Positions 58,822 to 64,000 of a DNA stretch of 64,000 bases are shown here, in pieces (position 1 is the stretch's first letter; every line of letters starts with the position of its first letter). Below the pieces are notes generated by a model. The model did no database searches. It saw only the letters and a program-made list of their open reading frames with translations, and was not told the origin of the DNA. The DNA is from Oscillospiraceae bacterium (GTDB taxonomy: Bacteria; Bacillota_A; Clostridia; Oscillospirales; Oscillospiraceae), in NCBI GenBank assembly GCA_024690695.1, contig JAILOS010000116.1, positions 32,458-96,457 of the forward strand, read 5' to 3'. The translations under genes were made by a program, and so were the position numbers.

Positions 58822-60354
58822 TCATCGGCTGACGAAGAACGCAATCTTGCTTTGGTAAACCGGCGCCGCGTAACCCGCGGGCTGCCACAGCAGCGTCAGC
58901 CGGTAGGTCCCGGCGGGCAGCGAGGCCGTCGCCGTTTCGGCGAGCACGGCGGTCAGGCGGCCTTCCCGCTCTTCAGCGGAGAAGTCGCCGTCCTGCAGCA
59001 GCAGCGGCGTATAGCTGCCGGCGCTGTAGCGCTCCAGCCGGGCATTGAGCCCGCAGCCTTCCCAGATCGGGGTCGTGCGGAGCTCCAGCCGGGCCGAGGA
59101 GCCCGTGAGAATCAGGCTTTCAGGCAGCTCCAGCGCGGGAAGCGCCGCCCAGGCGCTGAGCTCTGCGCCGAAGGACGTGATCTCCACCGTGCCGGCGGCG
59201 TCCTCCGCCAGATCAAAAGCGCCGGTGTCGATCAGCACAAAGCCGTCGCCGTCAGCGGGGAGGCGAAGCTCGCTCCCGGAGGCGGGGGCCGAAGGCTGCT
59301 CGTCCTGCCGCAGCCGGTAGGCCGGCAGGGGCAGCGTGCTGTACGTCGGCTCGGTCAGCGCCGCGGCTTCCTCGGCGGGAAGCTCGTCGCGCCGCTCCCA
59401 GCGTTCGATCGCTTCCGGGTCGGAAGCGGAATAGCGGAACGTGAGCATGCAGCTCTCGTCGGGCTCAAGCTGCAGCGCCAGGGTCTCCGGCAGACCGGCC
59501 GCCGGAACGAGGAGCCTGCCGGACGGGGTGTCCGGCCGCGGGGCCGGGGCCGCCTCCGCCGCGCGGGCGTAAGGCACCAGACGCAGCTTTGCCTCTCCGT
59601 AGAGGCCCTCGCAGGAGATCTCCAGCGTTACCTCGACGATCTCTGTCAGCTCCCTGGCTTCGTCCGTCAGCTCAAGACTGACCGTGACGTTTTCGCCGTC
59701 GAGCTCCACGTCGGTCAGCAGGTAGCCGCTGAAAGCGATCTCTTCCGGATCTTCGTCAGAGGCGTGCTGCCGGACGCTGATCCGGTCTTCGGACAGGCTC
59801 GCGCCCGACTCCGAAGACAGCGAAAAGCGGATATGCCTACTCTCTTGGCTACCATATCCTAATTGTACATTATAGCCTATTTCCGTTGAAGAATCAAGGG
59901 GCAATTCGCTTGAGTCCGTGCCATTCTCCGTTCCATTATCTTCCTCTTCCTCCGAAGAGGACTCCCCGGCGTCGGTTTCCGGCTCGTCCGCGCCGTCCGC
60001 CGTGTTGGAAACGGAAAGAAGCTCATGGGGATCGCCATCGGGATCGGCGTCCGGATCAGGATCGGCGTCCGGATCAGGATCGGGGTCGGGGTCGGGGTCG
60101 GGCGCGGGCGCCGGATCGGGCGCGGGCGCCGGAAGCACCCAGTCGTCCATCAGCAGCACCGGCCAGTCGGCGTCCTCCTCCCGGAGCCAGTCGCTCCGGC
60201 AGGGGCTCGTGACACCGTAGGCGGAGAGCACCTGCTGCGTTTTGATCACGTTCAGCTGCCGCGCGTGCGCGGGCGTGAGCGTGAGCAGCAGGCAGACAGA
60301 CAGGAGCGCAGCGGCGACGGCGGAAAAATATGCACTTGTTCCGCGGTTCTTCAT
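58822..60354 (-). CDS. secreted protein with Asp/Pro linker, unknown function
   Basis: 510 residues: signal peptide (MKNRGTSAYFSAVAAALLSV...AHA, about 1-31), an Asp/Pro repeat linker (about 73-107), an acidic Ser/Glu segment (about 125-155), then a large beta-rich region with no recognised family, rich in Leu, Glu and Ala (TYRLTLLWQPAGY near the end). It lacks the YAWF pattern and a sorting signal. Flanked by TasA-like genes, it is probably an accessory matrix or secreted scaffold protein. Confidence 0.6.
   Translation of the reverse strand: MKNRGTSAYFSAVAAALLSVCLLLTLTPAHARQLNVIKTQQVLSAYGVTSPCRSDWLREEDADWPVLLMDDWVLPAPAPDPAPAPDPDPDPDPDPDADPDPDADPDGDPHELLSVSNTADGADEPETDAGESSSEEEEDNGTENGTDSSELPLDSSTEIGYNVQLGYGSQESRHIRFSLSSESGASLSEDRISVRQHASDEDPEEIAFSGYLLTDVELDGENVTVSLELTDEARELTEIVEVTLEISCEGLYGEAKLRLVPYARAAEAAPAPRPDTPSGRLLVPAAGLPETLALQLEPDESCMLTFRYSASDPEAIERWERRDELPAEEAAALTEPTYSTLPLPAYRLRQDEQPSAPASGSELRLPADGDGFVLIDTGAFDLAEDAAGTVEITSFGAELSAWAALPALELPESLILTGSSARLELRTTPIWEGCGLNARLERYSAGSYTPLLLQDGDFSAEEREGRLTAVLAETATASLPAGTYRLTLLWQPAGYAAPVYQSKIAFFVSR
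60036..60130 (-). repeat. low-complexity repeat coding (D-P/A)n linker
   Basis: Repeated GGATC(A/C)GG and GGGTCG units encode DPDPDPDADPDPD in the secreted protein at 58822-60354. The short, GC-rich period is prone to replication slippage, again in whole codons. Confidence 0.8.
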
Positions 60355-60387
60355 CTCCGCTGTACTCCTCTCTGCCCCGCTTTCGCT

Positions 60388-60954
60388 TCAGCGGAGCTCG
60401 CTCAGCTCGGTTCGGACCATGCTGGCCTCCGGCAAAACCGCCGGACCCGGGTCTGCGCCGCCGAGCTCTGCGCGCGTGACGCTGATCGTGAGCTCGAGCG
60501 AACCGTCCGGCTCGACGCTGAGCGCCAGGTCTTCGCCGGCTCTCTCCTCAAACTGAAAGATCCAGCCGCTCCCGAAGGAGCGCCAGACGGCGGAGCCCTC
60601 CGTGATCGCGGCGGGCGCGCTGTCCTCATAGCTCATCAGGCCGGCCGAGAGCTGCACGTCAATATTGCCGGGATCGCCGACGCCGGCGGACACCAGCGTC
60701 CGCACCGTAAAGCTGACGGTTTCGCGGCTCTGATTCGTCACGGTTATCACGTCGGTAAAGCCGTTCGGCAGCGGGGTCACGGTTTCGTCCGTGAGCGTGA
60801 GTCCCGGCTTGACGGCGGTTCTCATCTGCCATTCGCCTTCGGCGGCAAGCTGATAGCGCGCCAGCGCGGCGCCGGCGGCGAGCGCCAGCGACGCGAGAAG
60901 CAGAAGGGCGGCCGCGAAGATCCGGCGCGTTCTTTTTTTATTCTCTTCGGTCAA
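60388..60954 (-). CDS. TasA/camelysin-like exported protein, short form
   Basis: 188 residues with one N-terminal hydrophobic segment after a basic start (MTEENKKRTRRIFAAALLLLASLALA). The region after it (ARYQLAAEGEWQMRTAVKPGLTLTDE) and the beta-strand rhythm, with NGFTDVITVTNQSRETVSFTV, match the TasA/camelysin-like fold in which a SipW-cleaved protein forms fibres. The cleavage motif is less clear than in the neighbours. A TTG start with GGAGG about nine bases upstream is used. Companion of 60982-61881. Confidence 0.62.
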   Translation of the reverse strand: MTEENKKRTRRIFAAALLLLASLALAAGAALARYQLAAEGEWQMRTAVKPGLTLTDETVTPLPNGFTDVITVTNQSRETVSFTVRTLVSAGVGDPGNIDVQLSAGLMSYEDSAPAAITEGSAVWRSFGSGWIFQFEERAGEDLALSVEPDGSLELTISVTRAELGGADPGPAVLPEASMVRTELSELR

Positions 60955-60981
60955 GGCCCTTCACCTCCTGCGCGCTTCCTC

Positions 60982-61881
60982 TCAGGATCGCGCGTTCTGG
61001 CCGACGAAGTCCAGCTCGATCGTAAAGTTGGCTCCCTGCTGAGCCATCTGTGTATCCTCGCCGGCGGCCGCTTCGATCTCGCTCCAGCTCAGCAGATAGA
61101 GCCAGACGCCGTGGCCGTTCTCGTCCACGCGCAGCGGATAATAGCCGCCGACAAAGGCGCTTTCCGAATACGTGTCCCCCACATCGAGGAGACTCTGGAT
61201 ATAAGCGGCGGCGGTCTGCGTGGAGCTGAGCTGTTCAAGCGCTCCGCCGTCGTCGAATACCGCGTCCTCCAGCGTATATTCCACCGGGCTGAGGATCTCC
61301 TCCTCGCTCACCGTCGTTCCGTCGCTCGTTCCGATCAGGGTATAGCCGAGCAGATCGTAGACCCACATCCAGTGGACGTCGTCCAGACTGCGGCTGTCGC
61401 CGGCGTCCAGGCTGAAGCGCAGGCAGTTTTGGCTGTTGAGCCAGACGGGATGGTTCTGCTCGTCCAGCGTGTACAGGAACAGCCGCTTCTGCATCGCCGC
61501 AGTCAGCGTGGAGCGGTTCACGTCCATCCGCACGTCCACCGCGCGGCTGTCGTTGTTTGTGATCGAGACGCCGGACAGATCGCCGCTGTCGCCGGGATAG
61601 GCGGTGACGGCGCTGTCGGGCACGGTGATCTCGCCGTCGAAGCCCCAGGTATCCGCCTGGATCATGACCTCGCCGGTTTTGACGACGTTGGTGTACCAGG
61701 CCGCGGTCAGGCGGAAGCCTGCGGTCAGCACCGCCAGGCAGACGCACAGCGCCACGGCGGCCCGGAGAAGGATCTTCTGCCGCGCCTGAACCAGCGGATC
61801 GTCCGATTTATGAAACAGCTCTGTCAGCCTATGTCCCTTCGGGGCGCTCTCCTCCCGGGGAGCTTTCATCGGGTCTGTCAT
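60982..61881 (-). CDS. TasA-like fibre protein
   Basis: 299 residues. After a basic cytoplasmic start and a hydrophobic helix come LTAAWYTNVVKTGEVMIQADTWGF, the AWYTN-like pattern of TasA-family proteins, and a beta-sandwich-like body with SGVSITNNDSRAVDVRMD. The start overlaps the SipW-type peptidase gene by 53 bases, with GGGAG eight bases before the ATG; such overlap implies coordinated synthesis of enzyme and substrate. Expected product: an exported fibre subunit released by the neighbouring peptidase. Confidence 0.75.
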   Translation of the reverse strand: MTDPMKAPREESAPKGHRLTELFHKSDDPLVQARQKILLRAAVALCVCLAVLTAGFRLTAAWYTNVVKTGEVMIQADTWGFDGEITVPDSAVTAYPGDSGDLSGVSITNNDSRAVDVRMDVNRSTLTAAMQKRLFLYTLDEQNHPVWLNSQNCLRFSLDAGDSRSLDDVHWMWVYDLLGYTLIGTSDGTTVSEEEILSPVEYTLEDAVFDDGGALEQLSSTQTAAAYIQSLLDVGDTYSESAFVGGYYPLRVDENGHGVWLYLLSWSEIEAAAGEDTQMAQQGANFTIELDFVGQNARS

Positions 61882-62689
61882 GCGTTTCTCCCTGCTGTGT
61901 TTCCTCTCGTAAAGCCGCCAGGGCCTGCCGGATCAGCTCGCCCTTTTCGGCTGTCAGCTCCCGCAGGACCTCCTGCCGGAGCTCTTCCATCTCCTCCGGG
62001 CTCAGTCCGCCGGCGGCGGCCGCCCGTTTGTTCTTTCTTTCCTTCTCCTGCGCCAGCGCCTCGTTGAGCTCCTTGAGCTCGACGCGCACGCTGTGAATGC
62101 TGCGCACGAGGATCAGTCCCGCGATCAGCAGCGCCGGCACGGCGACCAGCGCCAGAAAGCCGATCCCGCTCGTCAGCACGGACAGGAAGCCTGCCAGCGC
62201 GCTGTCCCTTTTCGAGTGCCAGACGACCTTGCCGATCAGGTTGCTCCGACGGACGAACTGCGCGTCCGCCGCGGTATTGGCGTCGCCGCGGGTCTCGATC
62301 AGGAGCTCTCCGCTTTCGCCGGGGAACATCGACACGACGCGGTGCGTGATGATCCAGCCCTCGGTCGGCCCCTGCAGGGAGCGGAAGCAGATCACGTCTC
62401 CGACGCGAAGCTCTTCGACCGGCGTTTCCTCGCAGAGCAGCAGCGCGCCTACCGGGATCTCCGGCTCCATGCTGCCGGTCACGACGCGGAAAACGCTTTT
62501 CCCTCCGATACTGACGTAGCCCCGTGTCCGGACCTGGATCATCACCATGGCACAGAGCAGGATCGCCGCCGCCAGCAGGACCGTGGACGCCGCCGAGGCG
62601 AATTTTTCTCTCTGCCGGCCGGATTTCCCGTCATGCTCTTTTTTCCAGTTGTGCAGGCCGTCCCGCAGGACCTTCAGCCGTCCCGTCAA
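61829..62689 (-). CDS. sipW: SipW-type signal peptidase I (Ser/His)
   Basis: About 286 residues with a TTG start 10 bases after AAGGAG; longer in-frame starts overlap the upstream fibre-protein gene by more than 100 bases. Transmembrane helix near 33-52, catalytic S73 in VTGSMEPEIPVG and H116 in WIITHRV, the Ser/His pair of SipW rather than Ser/Lys. A second helix region follows at about 170-190, then a long charged, Glu/Lys-rich C-terminal extension (VRVELKELNEALAQEKERKNK...) that most SipW proteins lack. It should cleave the YAWF/AWYTN signals of the TasA-like neighbours. Confidence 0.88.
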   Translation of the reverse strand: MTGRLKVLRDGLHNWKKEHDGKSGRQREKFASAASTVLLAAAILLCAMVMIQVRTRGYVSIGGKSVFRVVTGSMEPEIPVGALLLCEETPVEELRVGDVICFRSLQGPTEGWIITHRVVSMFPGESGELLIETRGDANTAADAQFVRRSNLIGKVVWHSKRDSALAGFLSVLTSGIGFLALVAVPALLIAGLILVRSIHSVRVELKELNEALAQEKERKNKRAAAAGGLSPEEMEELRQEVLRELTAEKGELIRQALAALREETQQGETHDRPDESSPGGERPEGT

Positions 62690-62717
62690 TCCTGTCAAGC
62701 TCCTTCGCTTTCCGTCG

Positions 62718-63920
62718 TCAATGCTCCGCGTTCTCGCCGGCGAGCTCGAGGCGCAGCAGCAGATCGCCCGCCATCGCGCCGTTGACGCAGTCGACGTCCT
62801 GGCCCTCCAGCCAGATGAACACACGGATGCGCTGCGGCACGTTGGCCTCCAGCTCCGCGATATAGACGTCCATCGTGGCCCCGCTTCCGCCTTCGCCGAG
62901 GCTCTCGCCGTCGGTCAGCGCGGCGTTCTCATAGAACAGGCCCTTGGACATGTAGTAAGCCAGTCCCTGGTCGTAGTCCCCGTAAAAGGCAGCCTCGGCC
63001 TCCGCGGCCGAAGCGATGGTTTTCCCCGTGAGGGACGCTGCAAACAGCTCTCCGAGCAGCGGGCTCCAGACGGTTTTCGCCTGGGCGCTCAGTCCGTCCT
63101 TCACCGTCGTCGGCTGCCCGTCGGCGCCGATCGGCGAGGTCGTTTTATACTGTCCGTCGAGCGCCGGATCCGCATGGAGATCGGCGTTCGGCTCGTAGGC
63201 CGTAAAGCGCGGCGCGGTCTCGTAAGCGCTCTCATAGTTTCCCTTCAGGGAGACCACGCGCTGGTCGAAGCCCTCGCTCTCACGGTACTGCAAAAAGGCC
63301 TCGTTCGCGTCCCGCTCATCGACCAGGAAGCCCACGCGCAGGCTGGAGCAGGTCTCGTACGACATGGGGGCCAGCTCGTAGCCCTCCGCCCCCTCAGCCG
63401 CCTTCGGCGCGGGGAGGGCAAAGCAGCCGGCGGGCTCGTTCGCCTTCGTACCGGTCGAGACGCGCAGGCGGCAGTCCAGCGGCGCGATCACCCAGAGATC
63501 AATGTAGGCGTAGGCGCCCTCGGCCGCCCCGGCGCTGCCGGCGGCCAGATTGGCGTGGCTGAGATCGGTTTCGATCGTGTAGCTGTCCAGCCTCCGGCCG
63601 AAGCCGCTGAGATCGGCGTATTGGGGAAGCGCCCAGTGGACGCCGTCGGCCGTGGAGACCGGCGTCAGCACGCCGAAGGCGGAGGCGTTCATCGCCAGCG
63701 AATAGGCAAATTCGCCGGGGTAGTGCATGCCCTCCGGAGAGACCAGATCGGGCGCAAGCTGGATCGTATTGCGGCCGCCGAAGCTGACGCGCATGCCGCC
63801 CGCCTCCGGCCGCGTGGACAGGAAAAACCAGGCGTAGGTTCCGGCCGCCAGAAGACTGAGCGTCACGACGACCAGCAAAACGGCCGTTATTAACTTCGTC
63901 ACAGACTTTCTGACGTTCAT
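62718..63920 (-). CDS. TasA-like exported fibre protein
   Basis: 400 residues. N-terminal hydrophobic helix, then GTYAWFFLSTRPEAGGMRVSF, a clear SipW-type processing pattern; the body is beta-rich with GANAYIDLWVIAPLDCRLRVS-like strands and ends in DVYIAELEANVPQRIRVFIW and LLLRLELAG. Twice TasA length, so a variant fibre subunit or minor pilin is likely. It immediately precedes the SipW gene. The ATG has GAGG about 11 bases upstream. Confidence 0.72.
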   Translation of the reverse strand: MNVRKSVTKLITAVLLVVVTLSLLAAGTYAWFFLSTRPEAGGMRVSFGGRNTIQLAPDLVSPEGMHYPGEFAYSLAMNASAFGVLTPVSTADGVHWALPQYADLSGFGRRLDSYTIETDLSHANLAAGSAGAAEGAYAYIDLWVIAPLDCRLRVSTGTKANEPAGCFALPAPKAAEGAEGYELAPMSYETCSSLRVGFLVDERDANEAFLQYRESEGFDQRVVSLKGNYESAYETAPRFTAYEPNADLHADPALDGQYKTTSPIGADGQPTTVKDGLSAQAKTVWSPLLGELFAASLTGKTIASAAEAEAAFYGDYDQGLAYYMSKGLFYENAALTDGESLGEGGSGATMDVYIAELEANVPQRIRVFIWLEGQDVDCVNGAMAGDLLLRLELAGENAEH

Positions 63921-63941
63921 GGTCCCGCTTTTCCTCTTTAC

Positions 63942-64000
63942 TCAGGACTGGCGGGCCGCCGCGTTCCGGCGGCGCTGCTCCCGCAGTCTGCGCAGCTGCG
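63942..64000 (-). CDS. 3' end of a preceding gene (partial, right edge of window)
   Basis: An open frame runs in from base 64000 and stops at TGA 63944-63942, giving the C-terminal residues QLRRLREQRRNAAARQS, an Arg/Ala-rich, probably helical tail. It may belong to another regulatory or secretion gene of the matrix operon. Too short to name; the neighbouring frame is also open for a few codons. Confidence 0.3.
   Translation of the reverse strand, partial: QLRRLREQRRRNAAARQS

Noticed and set aside
61829..62824. Longer SipW reading from 62824
   Set aside because: It would overlap the upstream fibre gene by over 100 bases and adds a low-complexity, Arg/Ser/Cys-rich sequence; the TTG at 62689 has a proper ribosome site.
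1..64000. Insertion sequences, phage genes, tRNA or rRNA
   Set aside because: No transposase, integrase, phage structural motif or tRNA-like cloverleaf was seen on either strand.

Overview
The window reads as chromosome of a Gram-positive, fairly GC-rich Clostridia-type bacterium, plausibly a gut Oscillospiraceae relative. This rests on a CpsC/CpsD-type chain-length regulator with a separate tyrosine kinase, a PHP-type phosphatase, an LCP wall ligase, a class B sortase, SipW-type signal peptidases with TasA-like substrates, and YDG/Ig-like surface proteins. Taxonomy is inferred from gene content only. Every gene I can support, about 50 of them, is on the minus strand, so the functional order runs from base 64000 down to base 1. 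No tRNA, rRNA, CRISPR array or insertion sequence was seen.

Region A (64000-56600) is a matrix-fibre locus. It has a SipW-type signal peptidase (61829-62689) among TasA/camelysin-like exported proteins (62718-63920, 60982-61881, 60388-60954, 56608-58746) and an acidic secreted protein (58822-60354). Region B (56452-53456) is an AT-rich insert with a CPBP membrane protease, an acyl-CoA/AMP ligase and an HGSNAT-like membrane acyltransferase. Region C (53445-38765) encodes surface proteins: a 3781-residue beta-helix/YDG-repeat protein, a 48-residue peptide, an acidic membrane-anchored protein and an 896-residue Ig-repeat protein.

Region D (38603-35340) is a compact module: PqqD-like protein, Wzm and Wzt ABC exporter, HPr-kinase-like protein and an S26-type peptidase. 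Region E (35241-26732) holds export and wall-attachment control: a NodB-like membrane protein, Wzz/CpsC, sortase B, LCP, two unknown membrane proteins (one with a sortase-like tail), CpsB phosphatase, CpsD kinase and a membrane 4,6-dehydratase. A 22-bp perfect hairpin then closes this unit.

Region F (26247-1) is a Wzx/Wzy-type exopolysaccharide operon behind a candidate promoter at 26440-26468. It carries a priming phosphoglycosyl transferase with a reductase (possible QuiNAc or 4-keto start), a WbuB-like transferase, four more family-4 or family-2 glycosyltransferases, a deacetylase, two acyltransferases, two CelD-like acyltransferases, Wzy and Wzx. It also has a glycerol-phosphate branch (TagD, CDP-glycerol transferase, GDPD), a nonulosonate branch (NeuB-like enzyme and a cytidylyltransferase-SpsG fusion) and an L-FucNAc branch (CapE, CapF). 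The likely product is a capsule or EPS with deoxyamino sugars, a nonulosonic acid and glycerol-phosphate decoration.

The most unusual element is Region D together with the small peptide at 41933-42079. The peptide's N-terminus (YEKPKI) resembles the YxxPxL motif that PqqD-like RRE domains recognise in lasso-peptide leaders. A HprK-like kinase and a Ser/His peptidase are in the same block, but there is no lasso cyclase. This is a candidate RiPP-like system inside a surface-polymer locus.
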